Assembly: GCF_001685025.1 (NCBI RefSeq)
Contig: NZ_MAYU01000027.1
Span: 1 to 52,363 of the forward strand
Length of the DNA: 52,363 bases
Direction of reading: 5' to 3'
Source: Bacillus sp. FJAT-27225
GTDB lineage: Bacteria > Bacillota > Bacilli > Bacillales > Cytobacillaceae
Shown here: positions 37,406 through 47,387 of the stretch, piece after piece
Position numbering within the stretch: position 1 is the stretch's first letter
Layout of the letters: the number at the start of each line of letters is the position of its first letter
Translations under genes and position numbers: made by a program
The notes under the pieces: generated by a model
Databases searched by the model: none
Seen by the model: the letters and a program-made list of their open reading frames with translations, nothing else
Told to the model about the DNA's origin: nothing

Positions 37406-38143
37406 ATGCGCACAGGGAAAATCCAGCAGATTTTAGTCATAACCGATGGATGTTCTAATCAAGGTGAGGACCCCATTGCTATGGCAGCACTTGCAAAGGA
37501 ACAAGGAATTACCGTCAATGTCATTGGTGTAATGGAACGGGATATCATAGATGAGCAAGGGATGAGAGAAATTGAAGGAATTGCCGCATCAGGCGGCGGG
37601 GTCAGCCAGGTAGTTTATTCCGCACAGCTTTCCCAGACCGTTCAAATGGTTACCCGAAAAGCAATGAATCAGACAATACAAGGTGTAGTAAACCGTGAGC
37701 TTCAACAAATATTGGGCCGATTCAAGACTATGGAAGATCTTCCTCCTGAAGAGCGGGGAGAAGTGATGGAGGTTGTCGATGAATTAGGGGAAACGGTAAA
37801 TCTTGAGGTCCTTATTTTAGTAGATGCAAGTGCAAGTATGAAGCATAAACTCCAAACAGTTAAAGAGTCACTTCTTGATTTGTCGATCAGCCTGAATGCA
37901 AGAGCCGGCAGGAACCAGTTCTCTGTTTTTGTATTTCCCGGGAAAAAGGAAGAAGTTGAGAAAATCCTCGATTGGACCCCAAGGCTTGAATCGATTACTA
38001 GTATTTTTTCAATGATTACGCCTGGGGGAATTACCCCTACTGGACCTGCAATTCGGACAGCTTTGCGATGGTTCGATGAGAATAGACCTTTAAGGAGCCT
38101 AATAGAGCAAAATGATGAGGCCTACATCGAAGAATCCATGTAA
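37406..38143 (+). CDS. yabS: VWA domain protein YabS
   Basis: This 245-residue cytoplasmic protein has a von Willebrand A-like fold; the segment VLILVDASASMKHKLQTVKE near residue 137 carries a MIDAS motif (DxSxS). The first 70 residues (QQILVITDGCSNQGEDPIAM, IEGIAASGGG) look like the second half of another VWA domain, so the order of elements seems permuted. Its function is unknown; it is always paired with the kinase YabT, which overlaps its 3' end by 32 nt. GGAGGG precedes the ATG. Confidence 0.88.
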   Translation: MRTGKIQQILVITDGCSNQGEDPIAMAALAKEQGITVNVIGVMERDIIDEQGMREIEGIAASGGGVSQVVYSAQLSQTVQMVTRKAMNQTIQGVVNRELQQILGRFKTMEDLPPEERGEVMEVVDELGETVNLEVLILVDASASMKHKLQTVKESLLDLSISLNARAGRNQFSVFVFPGKKEEVEKILDWTPRLESITSIFSMITPGGITPTGPAIRTALRWFDENRPLRSLIEQNDEAYIEESM

Positions 38144-39128
38144 ACTTCCTCCAGCTACTGTGATTGAGGGCAAATGGCATGGCCAAAAGTACATATTGCT
38201 TAAGGAGTTAGGCGAGGGGGCAAATGGCGTTGTTTATTTAACAAGATACGGAAACCAAAAGGCTGCTCTCAAAATTAGCAACGATGGCTTCACTATAACT
38301 TCTGAAGTTAATGTACTGAAGTCTTTTGCCAAGGCCCGGGGTACTGCCCTTGGGCCTTCTTTGCTTGATGTTGATGATTGGAAGAGCCCGGAAGGATTAG
38401 TAAGTTTTTATGTAATGGAATTTATAGAAGGCCCCGGATTCGATGAATTTATTGCTGGCAAAGGGGCGGAATGGGTCGAAGTACTTTTTCTTCAGCTCCT
38501 AACTGATCTTGATTTGCTTCATCAAAATGGATGGGTATTCGGAGATTTAAAACCGGAGAATTTAATCATAGCCGGCCCGCCTTCGAGGATCCGCTGTGTA
38601 GATGTTGGCGGGACGACAATGGCAGGAAGGGCGATCAAAGAGTATACAGAATTTTTCGACCGCGGGTATTGGGGTATGGGTTCAAGAAAGGCAGAACCTT
38701 CATATGATTTATTCGCCGCTTCGATGGTGTTTATATCGACAGCATATCCAAATAGATTCAACAAGAGCGAAGGCGGAATGAAACAGCTACAGGGAGCCAT
38801 CCGATTAAAAAGGCAGCTTGTTAAATACGAACCTGTACTTGTTAAAGCTTTAAAGGGAGATTACTTAACTGCTAAAGAAATGAGAGAGGATTTCCTGAAA
38901 ATTGGCCGGGGGGCGCAAGAGGGTAAGGGTGAAAAATTTAATCAAATAAAACCACATACCGGAACCAATCCTTCGCAGCCCCTGCAAAGCCGCCAGCAAA
39001 TTCGGGCAAAAACAAGAATGGTTTCTCCTAATGTACATCACAAACATGGAGGAGGGAAGGAAACCATTTTAATTGTATCTGCAATGGCAATTCTTTATAT
39101 TGTTTATGTTGTCGTTCAATTAATTTAG
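38112..39128 (+). CDS. yabT: Hanks-type serine/threonine kinase YabT
   Basis: This 338-residue sporulation kinase is, in B. subtilis, DNA-activated and phosphorylates RecA. Kinase motifs: glycine loop GEGANG (34-39), AALK with Lys54, catalytic DLKPEN (145-150), and D164VG in place of DFG. The usual HRD is FGD (the catalytic Asp is kept, HR missing), as in other YabT proteins. A C-terminal membrane segment (about 318-336, ILIVSAMAILYIVYVVVQLI) follows a basic linker, and the catalytic domain should be cytoplasmic. The extracellular sensor domain of PrkC-like kinases is absent. It overlaps yabS; ATG 38112 or 38115. Confidence 0.93.
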   Translation: MMRPTSKNPCKLPPATVIEGKWHGQKYILLKELGEGANGVVYLTRYGNQKAALKISNDGFTITSEVNVLKSFAKARGTALGPSLLDVDDWKSPEGLVSFYVMEFIEGPGFDEFIAGKGAEWVEVLFLQLLTDLDLLHQNGWVFGDLKPENLIIAGPPSRIRCVDVGGTTMAGRAIKEYTEFFDRGYWGMGSRKAEPSYDLFAASMVFISTAYPNRFNKSEGGMKQLQGAIRLKRQLVKYEPVLVKALKGDYLTAKEMREDFLKIGRGAQEGKGEKFNQIKPHTGTNPSQPLQSRQQIRAKTRMVSPNVHHKHGGGKETILIVSAMAILYIVYVVVQLI

Positions 39129-39157
39129 TAAACCCAATATAATTCTTTTTTTGTTTG

Positions 39158-39183
39158 TGAAACTTTTTTCCTTCTTTATCGTA
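39158..39183 (+). promoter_or_regulatory. ECF-sigma-type promoter upstream of tilS-hprT-ftsH
   Basis: TGAAAC (39158-39163), exactly 16 nt, CGTA (39180-39183) equals the SigW-type consensus TGAAAC-N16-CGTA. The start would be near 39191, 80 nt before tilS. This could connect tilS-hprT (and by readthrough ftsH) to envelope stress. Confidence 0.55.
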
Positions 39184-39271
39184 AACACAAGGAAAAGCAG
39201 TTTTGCAAAAGACTGGTTACTCCAGGAACGAATCGGGTAAACAGGTTAACATACCATAAGGAAGATTGCAG

Positions 39272-40681
39272 ATGCTTGAAGAAAAAATTGAATCCCTCTT
39301 AAAGAGAAATAATGTTTCTTTAGTGGGGAAAAGCGTTCTTGTTGGGGTATCAGGCGGGCCTGATTCAATGGCACTTTTCCACTATCTCTGGGAGCAAGCA
39401 GGAAAAATAGGTATAAATATTGCTGCTGCCCATGTCGATCATATGTTCAGAGGCGAGCAATCGCTTGAAGATGCCATGTATGTCGAACGGTATTGTAATG
39501 AGAAGGGAATTCCTTTTCATATGGCAAGAATCAATGTGCCAGGCATCATTTCGTCTACCGGTAAAAATGGACAGGAAGCAGCCAGGGATGCACGCTATGG
39601 CTTTTTTCAGGAATTGATTGAAGAGTACAGGTATTCTTATCTTGCTCTCGGACACCATGGGGATGACCAAGTAGAGACGATCCTCATGAGGCTGACAAGG
39701 GGATCATCCGGCAGGGGAAGGGCTGGCATACCCTTTAGGAGGCCTTTCCATGGAGCAGCTATCATAAGGCCGCTTCTCGGGGCTACCCGGGGCGATATCA
39801 TCGATTTTTGTGAAAGGAAAGGAATTAAGCCCCGGTTTGACCCAAGTAATGAAAAGGATGTGTATAGCCGAAATCGGTTTAGAAAAACCATCCTTCCTTT
39901 TTTGAAGAGGGAAAATCCCCACGTTCATGAACATTTCCTGCGATTCAGCGAAGACATCGAGCGAGATGAGGCCTTTTTGGAGGAATTGGCTGTACAAAGA
40001 ATGGATACAGTAATGACAAGCAGGGAAAATGACAGAGTTGTGATTGATATATTGGCTTTTCTTGGGATGCCAATGCCTTTACAAAGAAGAGGGATTCAAC
40101 TAATATTAAACTATCTTTACGAAGGAAAGCCTGCTTATTTTGCTGCTCTACATATTGATCAAGCCATCTCCCTGATCAAACATCCTCATCCATCAGGCAA
40201 ACTTGATTTGCCTGGAGGGCTTAAAATAACCCGATCCTATAACCGGTGTATTTTCCATTTTGAAAAATTGGATATCGCCCCGTTCAGATTTGAATTGGAC
40301 GGACCGGGAGCTGTGAAATTGCCAAATGAATTCATCCTTTCAGCTGAAGTTTGTGCCAATTTCGAATCAGGTTTGGGAAATGACATACTTTTCCTTCCGT
40401 TTTCTCAGGTTCAGTTTCCGCTTATTATACGGACTAGGGAAAAAGGGGATAGAATGCCGATAAAAGGGATGGAAGGCACAAAGAAGCTTAAAGACATTTT
40501 TATTGATTGCAAGGTACCAGTTGCCAACCGGGGCAGCTGGCCTGTCATAACAGACAGCAGCGGCCGAATCATTTGGCTGCCTGGGCTTAAAAAAACACCT
40601 TTGGATACCGCTGGTGAACCAGGAGAATGCTATCTGAAACTTATGTATAAAAAGGAATCAACCTCTGGGGGGCACATATGA
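39272..40681 (+). CDS. tilS: tRNA(Ile)-lysidine synthase
   Basis: TilS converts C34 of tRNA-Ile(CAU) to lysidine, which is essential for AUA decoding. The 469-residue protein has the N-type ATP pyrophosphatase P-loop SGGPDS at residues 27-32, [28 protein letters not shown] and RPLL, then the C-terminal TilS domains with [12 protein letters not shown] 39272 has AAGGAAG upstream. The stop is 1 nt before hprT. In B. subtilis TilS and HprT form a complex that activates ftsH expression. Confidence 0.96.
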   Translation: MLEEKIESLLKRNNVSLVGKSVLVGVSGGPDSMALFHYLWEQAGKIGINIAAAHVDHMFRGEQSLEDAMYVERYCNEKGIPFHMARINVPGIISSTGKNGQEAARDARYGFFQELIEEYRYSYLALGHHGDDQVETILMRLTRGSSGRGRAGIPFRRPFHGAAIIRPLLGATRGDIIDFCERKGIKPRFDPSNEKDVYSRNRFRKTILPFLKRENPHVHEHFLRFSEDIERDEAFLEELAVQRMDTVMTSRENDRVVIDILAFLGMPMPLQRRGIQLILNYLYEGKPAYFAALHIDQAISLIKHPHPSGKLDLPGGLKITRSYNRCIFHFEKLDIAPFRFELDGPGAVKLPNEFILSAEVCANFESGLGNDILFLPFSQVQFPLIIRTREKGDRMPIKGMEGTKKLKDIFIDCKVPVANRGSWPVITDSSGRIIWLPGLKKTPLDTAGEPGECYLKLMYKKESTSGGHI

Positions 40682-40682
40682 G

Positions 40683-41228
40683 ATGAAAAACGACATTAAA
40701 GAGATTCTGATTTCCGAGGAGGATATTCAGGAAAAGACAAGGAAACTGGCTGCACAGCTAACTGAGGATTACCATGACAAGTTTCCTTTGGCAATCGGCG
40801 TCCTTAAAGGGGCAATGCCATTTATGGGCGATCTTTTGAAAAAGATGGATTGTTATCTTGAAATGGATTTTATGGATGTTTCAAGCTATGGCAATTCGAC
40901 AGTATCTTCGGGTGAAGTAAAGATTCTTAAGGACCTCGATACATCAGTGGAAGGCCGGGACCTATTAATTATTGAAGACATTATAGACAGTGGCCTTACG
41001 CTGAGCTACCTTGTTGAGTTATTCCGCTATAGAAAAGCCAAATCAATTAGGATTGTAACCCTGCTTGATAAACCAACTGGCAGGAAGGTGGATATTAAGG
41101 CAGACTATATTGGGTTCGTAGTCCCGGATGCTTTTGTTGTTGGATATGGACTGGATTATGCGGAAAAATACCGAAATCTTCCTTATATTGGAGTCCTAAA
41201 GCCTGAAGTGTACACGAAGGCTGAATAG
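40683..41228 (+). CDS. hprT: Hypoxanthine-guanine phosphoribosyltransferase
   Basis: HprT salvages hypoxanthine and guanine to IMP and GMP with PRPP. The 181-residue protein has the PRPP-binding motif [12 protein letters not shown] at residues 96-107, the flexible loop region [17 protein letters not shown] with conserved SY, and [14 protein letters not shown] near the C-terminus. It is directly joined to tilS. ppGpp binding is known for the family. Confidence 0.97.
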   Translation: MKNDIKEILISEEDIQEKTRKLAAQLTEDYHDKFPLAIGVLKGAMPFMGDLLKKMDCYLEMDFMDVSSYGNSTVSSGEVKILKDLDTSVEGRDLLIIEDIIDSGLTLSYLVELFRYRKAKSIRIVTLLDKPTGRKVDIKADYIGFVVPDAFVVGYGLDYAEKYRNLPYIGVLKPEVYTKAE

Positions 41229-41260
41229 GGCAACGGCTATAGCCCTATAAAGCACAATTG

Positions 41261-41290
41261 TTGAAGCGATATCATTGTTTATGCTACTAT
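41261..41290 (+). promoter_or_regulatory. SigA promoter of ftsH
   Basis: TTGAAG (41261-41266), 18 nt, TACTAT (41285-41290). It lies 38 nt before the ftsH start; the ribosome binding site GGGAGGAGG is downstream. It is moderate in strength. Confidence 0.6.
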
Positions 41291-41327
41291 TTTATATACT
41301 GTTTTTTACCGTGGGAGGAGGTAAGGG

Positions 41328-43289
41328 ATGAACCGGATTTTCCGTAATACCATCTTTTATTTGCTAATATTTTTAGTGATTATTGGCGTTGTGAGCTTCT
41401 TTAATGGAAGCAACGAGCCTACAAAGAATATAACGTACAACGAATTTATTTCTCATCTCGAAAATGGGGAGATTAAATCGGTCACATTGCAGCCTGAGCG
41501 GGGTGTCTATGAAGTTCGTGGACAGCTGGAAGACGCTAAGGAAGGGCAATATTTTCTGACATACGTGCCTAACAGTGAACGGATGCTCAATCGGATTGAT
41601 GATGCAATGCCAGCCAAGGTTGAGGTTCTTGCTGCTAAGGAAACAAGCGGCTGGGTGACGTTCTTTACTTCAATTATTCCGTTTGTCATTATCTTCATCT
41701 TGTTCTTCTTCCTGCTTAATCAGGCTCAGGGCGGTGGAAGCCGTGTCATGAACTTTGGGAAGAGCAAGGCAAGGCTATACAATGAGGAGAAGAAAAAAGT
41801 ACGCTTTAAGGATGTAGCCGGTGCTGACGAAGAGAAGCAGGAGCTGGTCGAAGTAGTCGAGTTCCTTAAGGATCCCCGTAAATTTTCTGAACTCGGGGCC
41901 CGTATTCCTAAAGGGGTACTTCTTGTGGGGCCTCCAGGTACAGGTAAAACTCTCCTTGCGCGTGCTGTAGCAGGGGAAGCGGGAGTTCCATTCTTCTCAA
42001 TCAGCGGTTCCGACTTTGTTGAGATGTTTGTCGGCGTGGGTGCATCCCGTGTTCGCGATTTATTTGAAACAGCAAAGAAAAATGCTCCATGTATCATTTT
42101 TATTGATGAAATTGATGCTGTAGGGCGTCAGCGTGGCGCAGGTTTGGGTGGCGGCCATGATGAGCGCGAACAGACATTGAACCAATTGCTAGTTGAAATG
42201 GACGGATTCGGAGCGAATGAAGGAATCATCATTATTGCTGCAACTAACCGTCCTGATATCCTTGACCCTGCACTGCTTCGTCCGGGACGTTTTGACCGTC
42301 AGATCACGGTTGATCGCCCAGATGTAAATGGCCGTGAAGCTGTATTGAAGGTTCATGCCCGTAATAAACCACTTGCGGATACAGTAAACCTAAAGGCAAT
42401 CGCAATGCGTACGCCAGGATTCTCCGGTGCGGATCTTGAAAACCTTTTGAACGAAGCTGCTTTGGTGGCCGCGCGCCAGGATAAAAAGAAAATTGAAATG
42501 TCGGATATAGATGAAGCGACAGACCGTGTCATTGCCGGACCTGCTAAAAAAAGCCGAGTGATTTCAGAAAAGGAAAGAAGAATTGTTGCTTTCCACGAAG
42601 CTGGTCATACTGTCATCGGGCTTATGCTTGATGAAGCAGAAATGGTCCATAAGGTAACCATTGTCCCACGCGGCCAGGCTGGCGGGTACGCCGTTATGCT
42701 GCCTAAAGAAGATCGTTACTTTATGACAAAGCCTGAATTGCTCGATAAAATTGTTGGCCTTCTTGGCGGACGTGTCGCGGAAGAAATTGTCTTCGGTGAA
42801 GTAAGTACTGGTGCACATAATGATTTCCAAAGGGCAACAGGAATTGCCAGAAGAATGGTTACCGAATTTGGTATGAGTGATAAGCTTGGGCCAATGCAAT
42901 TTGGCCAGGCACAGGGCGGCCAGGTATTCCTTGGCCGGGACCTCCATAATGAACAAAATTATTCCGATAAAATCGCATATGAAATTGATATGGAAATGCA
43001 GCGCTTTATTAATGAGTCTTATGAACGCTGCCGTAAGATCCTTACAGAAAACCGCGATAAGCTTGACCTAATAGCCAATACGCTCCTTGAAGTAGAAACT
43101 CTCGATGCGGATGGCATCAAGCACTTGATGGAGCACGGAAGGCTTCCGGATGGCAAGGTTCCTGCCAACAAGACATCCTCTGAGGTTAAGGAAACACTTG
43201 ATGATGTAATCATTAATATTTCCGGCAAAAAGGATGACGAACAAAACAAGGGACTTGACAAGCCTGAGGACCACAAAACAGATAAATAA
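41328..43289 (+). CDS. ftsH: ATP-dependent zinc metalloprotease FtsH
   Basis: FtsH is a membrane AAA+ protease for quality control and regulatory proteolysis (Spo0E and others in B. subtilis). The 653-residue protein has two membrane segments (about residues 7-24 and 111-131) flanking an extracytoplasmic domain, the AAA+ module with Walker A GPPGTGKT (201-208), Walker [23 protein letters not shown], the zinc site HEAGH (423-427) and a third ligand region near [14 protein letters not shown]. The C-terminal tail is acidic and disordered. GGGAGGAGG precedes ATG 41328. Confidence 0.98.
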   Translation: MNRIFRNTIFYLLIFLVIIGVVSFFNGSNEPTKNITYNEFISHLENGEIKSVTLQPERGVYEVRGQLEDAKEGQYFLTYVPNSERMLNRIDDAMPAKVEVLAAKETSGWVTFFTSIIPFVIIFILFFFLLNQAQGGGSRVMNFGKSKARLYNEEKKKVRFKDVAGADEEKQELVEVVEFLKDPRKFSELGARIPKGVLLVGPPGTGKTLLARAVAGEAGVPFFSISGSDFVEMFVGVGASRVRDLFETAKKNAPCIIFIDEIDAVGRQRGAGLGGGHDEREQTLNQLLVEMDGFGANEGIIIIAATNRPDILDPALLRPGRFDRQITVDRPDVNGREAVLKVHARNKPLADTVNLKAIAMRTPGFSGADLENLLNEAALVAARQDKKKIEMSDIDEATDRVIAGPAKKSRVISEKERRIVAFHEAGHTVIGLMLDEAEMVHKVTIVPRGQAGGYAVMLPKEDRYFMTKPELLDKIVGLLGGRVAEEIVFGEVSTGAHNDFQRATGIARRMVTEFGMSDKLGPMQFGQAQGGQVFLGRDLHNEQNYSDKIAYEIDMEMQRFINESYERCRKILTENRDKLDLIANTLLEVETLDADGIKHLMEHGRLPDGKVPANKTSSEVKETLDDVIINISGKKDDEQNKGLDKPEDHKTDK

Positions 43290-43298
43290 ATAAAATCT

Positions 43299-43338
43299 AA
43301 CAGATAAGGGCATCGCAAACGCGATGCCCTTATCTGTT
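43299..43338. terminator. Strong hairpin after ftsH (no clean T tract)
   Basis: AACAGATAAGGGCATCGC (43299-43316) and its exact inverse (43321-43338) form an 18-bp perfect stem with an AAAC loop. On the plus strand it is followed by AAATGC, not T. On the minus strand AGATTTTATT follows. It may stop ftsH transcripts weakly or protect their 3' end. Confidence 0.5.
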
Positions 43339-43506
43339 AAATGCTGCCCAGGAGGATCTTCCACTTCTATTTACGTTATAACTGCCTTTACGAAATGCGT
43401 ATACGGAAACTGTTTTCCTTTCACGTTTCTATTTATGGTATTATGTTTTCAGCTATATGGAACTATTAAGGATCTTCTTATACAAAACAGTAAAGTGGTG
43501 AGGAAA

Positions 43507-44295
43507 TTGATATTTGTTTTTGACGTTGGAAATACAAATATTGTGTTAGGGGTATATAAAGGTGATGAGCTTCTTCATCATTGGCGCATTGAAACAAACC
43601 GAAACAGGACTGAGGATGAATATGGGATGGCGATTAAATCCCTTTTTGAACATTCTGGGCTTTCGTTTCAAGATATAGAAGGGATTATTATTTCATCTGT
43701 TGTTCCGCCGATTATGTTTTCCCTTGAGAGAATGTGTCAGAAGTATTTTGGTGTTAAGCCGCTTGTGGTGGGGCCGGGTATTAAAACGGGCCTGGACATA
43801 AAATACGAAAACCCCCGAGAGGTGGGTGCCGACCGAATTGTCAACGCGGTAGCTGCCATCCATGAATATGGAAGCCCGCTTATTATTGTCGATTTTGGGA
43901 CTGCCACAACTTATTGTTTTATTAATGAATACAAACAATATATGGGGGGGGCTATTGCGCCAGGTATTGGGATATCTACTGAAGCTCTGTATTCAAGGGC
44001 AGCCAAACTGCCTAGAATTGAAATTGCAAGACCTGAAGGCGGAGTAATAGGGAAAAATACAGTAGGAGCCATGCAGGCAGGCATATTATATGGATATGTA
44101 GGCCAAGTTGAAGGAATTGTAAAACGAATGGTAGATAACAGTACCAAAACTCCAACAGTTATTGCTACTGGAGGGCTTTCTGCTTTAATAGCTTCGGAAT
44201 CAAATCTTATTGATATTGTTGATCCATTCCTTACCTTAAAGGGTTTGCAGCTTATTTATAAGCGGAATTTGGATACATTAAAGACATTCAGCTAG
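43507..44295 (+). CDS. coaX: Type III pantothenate kinase
   Basis: CoaX phosphorylates pantothenate, the first step of coenzyme A synthesis; the type III form is not feedback-inhibited by CoA and belongs to the ASKHA fold. It has 262 residues. N-terminal [13 protein letters not shown] binds the phosphate, followed by [40 protein letters not shown] and [14 protein letters not shown] 43507 is chosen because GTGAGG lies upstream and [11 protein letters not shown] aligns with B. subtilis CoaX (YacB). A TGG-TATTAT extended -10 near 43434-43442 may serve it. Confidence 0.95.
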   Translation: MIFVFDVGNTNIVLGVYKGDELLHHWRIETNRNRTEDEYGMAIKSLFEHSGLSFQDIEGIIISSVVPPIMFSLERMCQKYFGVKPLVVGPGIKTGLDIKYENPREVGADRIVNAVAAIHEYGSPLIIVDFGTATTYCFINEYKQYMGGAIAPGIGISTEALYSRAAKLPRIEIARPEGGVIGKNTVGAMQAGILYGYVGQVEGIVKRMVDNSTKTPTVIATGGLSALIASESNLIDIVDPFLTLKGLQLIYKRNLDTLKTFS

Positions 44296-44309
44296 GAGGA
44301 TTCAAACAT

Positions 44310-45188
44310 ATGAGTGATTATTTAATAAAGGCCCTTGCATACAATGGGCAAATTCGGGCATATGCCGTTAGAAGCACTGAAACCGTTTCTGAAGCACAGC
44401 GCAGACATTATACATGGCCGACAGCTTCTGCTGCACTTGGACGGGCAATGACAGCAGGCTTGATGATGGGAGCAATGTTGAAAGGCGACGAAAAACTGAC
44501 CATTAAGATTGAAGGCGGAGGCCCAATCGGAAATATCCTTGTTGATAGCAATGCCAAGGGAACTGTAAGGGGATATGTATCGAACCCACAGACCCATTTT
44601 GAATTGAATGAAAATGGAAAGCTCGATGTCAGAAGGGCGGTAGGGACAGATGGCACACTAACTGTTGTAAAGGATCTTGGTATGAGGGACTTCTTTAGTG
44701 GAGCAATTCAATTGGTGTCAGGGGAAATCGGTGAGGATTTCACATACTACTTTGCTTCATCTGAACAAGTACCTTCGTCGGTAGGACTTGGTGTTTTAGT
44801 AAATCCCGATAACTCAATCCTGGCAGCAGGAGGATTCATTTTTCAGCTGATGCCTGGCACTTCGGAAGAAACAATTAGCATTCTGGAAGAACGATTAAAA
44901 ACGATCGAGCCAGTTTCAAAAATGATTCAGCGAGGTTTAACGCCCGAGGAAATCCTTGAGCAGCTTTTCGGAAAAGAGGAACTAAATATTCTTGAAAAAA
45001 TGCCAGTCTCTTTTGAGTGTACGTGTTCAAAGGAACGCTTCGCAGATGCTATTGTATCACTTGGTCAGCAGGAAATAACAGAGATGATTGAAGAAGACGG
45101 CAAAGCCGAGGCCCATTGCCACTTTTGTAATGAAAAATACCAATATACAAAAGTTGAACTGGAAGAGTTATTGGCTCAGGCTAAATAA
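44310..45188 (+). CDS. hslO: Redox-regulated chaperone Hsp33
   Basis: Hsp33 is a holdase activated by oxidation. The 292-residue protein has an N-terminal domain with [20 protein letters not shown] and [21 protein letters not shown], and a C-terminal zinc switch with cysteines 237, 239, 270 and 273 (CxC ... CxxC), the redox sensor. AGGAGG is at the end of coaX, 14 nt before the ATG, so coaX-hslO-yacD probably form one transcript. Confidence 0.97.
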   Translation: MSDYLIKALAYNGQIRAYAVRSTETVSEAQRRHYTWPTASAALGRAMTAGLMMGAMLKGDEKLTIKIEGGGPIGNILVDSNAKGTVRGYVSNPQTHFELNENGKLDVRRAVGTDGTLTVVKDLGMRDFFSGAIQLVSGEIGEDFTYYFASSEQVPSSVGLGVLVNPDNSILAAGGFIFQLMPGTSEETISILEERLKTIEPVSKMIQRGLTPEEILEQLFGKEELNILEKMPVSFECTCSKERFADAIVSLGQQEITEMIEEDGKAEAHCHFCNEKYQYTKVELEELLAQAK

Positions 45189-45209
45189 TATACAGCCGGG
45201 AGAGGGAAA

Positions 45210-46085
45210 ATGAAAACGAGGGAATTGTGGCTGGTTATAGCTGCTCTGGCTTGCCTAAACATATTGACGTTTTTCTACTTTGCTTCCAGAATAGATGCAA
45301 TCCAGGATAATGGAGAAACAGTTGCGACGATTGGGAAAGGAACCATAACAAGGCAGGATTGGCTTGCTGAACTTGAAGCGCGTTATGGGGAAGATACGTT
45401 AAGGGAACTCATAGACCAAGAAGTCATAGCCCAGTTGGCAAAAAAATATCAAATAAGCATACCTGAAGCAGATGTTGAAAGGGAGTTGATTAGGTTTCAA
45501 ACTGCATATGGCGGCTCATCTCCAGGAGAAACGGAGGATCTTGACCAATGGAAGAAACAAATCAAAACATCCCTATTGTTAGAGGAAATTTTAACAAAAG
45601 ACGTTGTCGTGCCAGAACAGGAACTGAAGGCTTATTATGATGAAAACAAAGAGTTGTATAATGTGTCGGGAGCTTATCATTTATCCCATATAGTTGCAAG
45701 CAGTAAGGAAGTGGCAGATCAAATTGCCAAGGAACTCGAAGGAGGATCAAGTTTTTCTGCCCTGGCAAGGGAGGTTTCCGAGGATGAATTTACATCATCC
45801 AAAGGTGGAGATCTTGGATTTGTGCAGGAGGGTGATGACCGTTATCCGCAAATTTACATTGAAGCAGCCTCATCACTTAAAAAGGGGGAGTGGAGCGGTC
45901 CTCTTGAAACCTCATCAGGCTTTGCAATTATCAAGCTAAATGAAAGCATTAAAGGAACGGTTTACTCATATAAAGAGGTCAAGGGTGAAATAAAAAGACA
46001 AATTGCCCTTGCTCAAATGGAAGCCCCCGTTTCAGCAGCTGCCCTTTGGGAGGAAGCAGGCGTTGAATGGTTTTATAATAAATAA
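45210..46085 (+). CDS. yacD: Membrane-anchored PpiC-type peptidyl-prolyl isomerase YacD
   Basis: This 291-residue PrsA/SurA-like protein has an N-terminal membrane segment (about residues 4-22, LWLVIAALACLNILTFFYFA) that anchors it outside the membrane; there is no lipobox of standard form. A SurA-N-like region (35-125) is followed by a parvulin domain (about 150-245) with HLSHIVASSKEVADQIAKEL, KGGDLGFVQEGD and GPLETSSGFAIIKL. It is expected to assist folding of exported proteins. A terminator follows at 46102. Confidence 0.9.
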   Translation: MKTRELWLVIAALACLNILTFFYFASRIDAIQDNGETVATIGKGTITRQDWLAELEARYGEDTLRELIDQEVIAQLAKKYQISIPEADVERELIRFQTAYGGSSPGETEDLDQWKKQIKTSLLLEEILTKDVVVPEQELKAYYDENKELYNVSGAYHLSHIVASSKEVADQIAKELEGGSSFSALAREVSEDEFTSSKGGDLGFVQEGDDRYPQIYIEAASSLKKGEWSGPLETSSGFAIIKLNESIKGTVYSYKEVKGEIKRQIALAQMEAPVSAAALWEEAGVEWFYNK

Positions 46086-46101
46086 TCTTTTGGAAGTTCC
46101 G

Positions 46102-46128
46102 CCGCCTCGTTATGAAGGCGGTTTTTTT
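46102..46128 (+). terminator. yacD terminator
   Basis: CCGCCT pairs with AGGCGG around a short loop, followed by TTTTTTT. Confidence 0.85.
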
Positions 46129-46176
46129 GCTTGTAAAAGTATGTTTTAGGAATGAATGAAAGGGAATGTTATTATA

Positions 46177-46205
46177 TTGACTATTAACTGGTAAAGTGAT
46201 AAATT
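46177..46205 (+). promoter_or_regulatory. SigA-type promoter of cysK
   Basis: TTGACT (46177-46182), 17 nt, TAAATT (46200-46205). The start would be near 46212. I could not recognise a convincing CymR site or T-box in the leader. Confidence 0.6.
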
Positions 46206-46250
46206 TTAATTAAATCCAATAAAAATACTCGGATATGAGGAGTGGAGCGA

Positions 46251-47177
46251 ATGGTACGTATTGCAAATTCAGTAACGGATCTTATCGGAAATACCCCTAT
46301 TGTAAAACTGAACCGTTTGGCCGATGAAAATAGTGCTGAGGTTTATCTGAAGTTAGAATATATGAATCCCGGCAGCAGCGTTAAGGACAGGATTGCTCTT
46401 GCTATGATTGAAGCAGCGGAAAAGGAAGGGCGCCTGAAGGAAGGTGATACCCTTATCGAGCCTACTAGCGGGAATACAGGTATTGGCCTTGCGATGGTGG
46501 CAGCAGCAAAGGGATATAAAGCGATTCTCGTTATGCCGGAAACAATGAGCCTTGAACGGCGAAATCTCCTACGTGCTTATGGCGCTGACCTTGTGCTCAC
46601 TCCAGGACCTGAAGGGATGGGCGGGGCAATTCGAAAAGCTGAGGAAGTAGCAAAAGAAAATGGCTACTTTATGCCTCAGCAATTCAAAAATGAAGCAAAT
46701 GTTGAAATTCACAGGAAAACGACTGGTAAGGAAATCGTTGAACAAATTGGAGAGCAGTTGGATGCTTTCATCTCAGGGATTGGAACGGGTGGTACGGTTA
46801 CTGGAGCAGGTGAAGTCCTTCGTGAAACGTATCCAGGTATAAGGATTGTCGCTGTTGAGCCTGCTGACTCCCCTGTACTTTCCGGTGGGAAGCCAGGACC
46901 ACATAAAATTCAAGGCATTGGTGCAGGTTTTGTACCTGATATCCTGAACACTGAAATTTATGATGAAATTATTACTGTTGAAAATGAACAGGCCTTTGAG
47001 TATGCCCGTCGTGCCGCTAAGCAAGAGGGTATTCTAGGCGGCATTTCCTCGGGTGCAGCCATTTATGCAGCTCTTAAAGTTGCTAAAGAACTTGGTAAAG
47101 GCAAAAAAGTCCTTGCTGTTATTCCTAGTAATGGAGAACGTTATCTAAGCACTCCACTTTATCAATTTGATGAATAA
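46251..47177 (+). CDS. cysK: Cysteine synthase A
   Basis: CysK (O-acetylserine sulfhydrylase) makes cysteine from O-acetylserine and sulfide. The 308-residue PLP enzyme has PGSSVKDR with the PLP lysine at residue 45, the substrate loop PTSGNTG (71-77), the PLP-phosphate loop [10 protein letters not shown] and the C-terminal ISSGAA. ATG 46251 follows GAGGAGTGGAG. It is monocistronic, with its own promoter and terminator. In B. subtilis CysK also acts with CymR as a regulator. Confidence 0.97.
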   Translation: MVRIANSVTDLIGNTPIVKLNRLADENSAEVYLKLEYMNPGSSVKDRIALAMIEAAEKEGRLKEGDTLIEPTSGNTGIGLAMVAAAKGYKAILVMPETMSLERRNLLRAYGADLVLTPGPEGMGGAIRKAEEVAKENGYFMPQQFKNEANVEIHRKTTGKEIVEQIGEQLDAFISGIGTGGTVTGAGEVLRETYPGIRIVAVEPADSPVLSGGKPGPHKIQGIGAGFVPDILNTEIYDEIITVENEQAFEYARRAAKQEGILGGISSGAAIYAALKVAKELGKGKKVLAVIPSNGERYLSTPLYQFDE

Positions 47178-47194
47178 AATAAAATGATTTTGTT

Positions 47195-47231
47195 ACATGG
47201 GCTGGCAGCTGCTGGCCCATGTTTTGTTTTA
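47195..47231 (+). terminator. cysK terminator
   Basis: ACATGGGC pairs with GCCCATGT; the loop can pair further (GCAGC). TTTTGTTTT follows. The 47232-47387 stretch before folP holds no gene; pabB, pabA and pabC, found here in B. subtilis, are absent. Confidence 0.88.
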
Positions 47232-47387
47232 ATAATAAGCTGCAGTGCAAAGTTTTTCTAACCCGCCTTTCTAAGCGGACGATTCATGTCTGCTATAGTG
47301 CAAAGACTACCGTTGGCCCGTTAGTAGGTTTTAATGAGAAATTCTTGTATGATAGGAGAGGAAACTCGAAGACGGAGGAACATTAGC

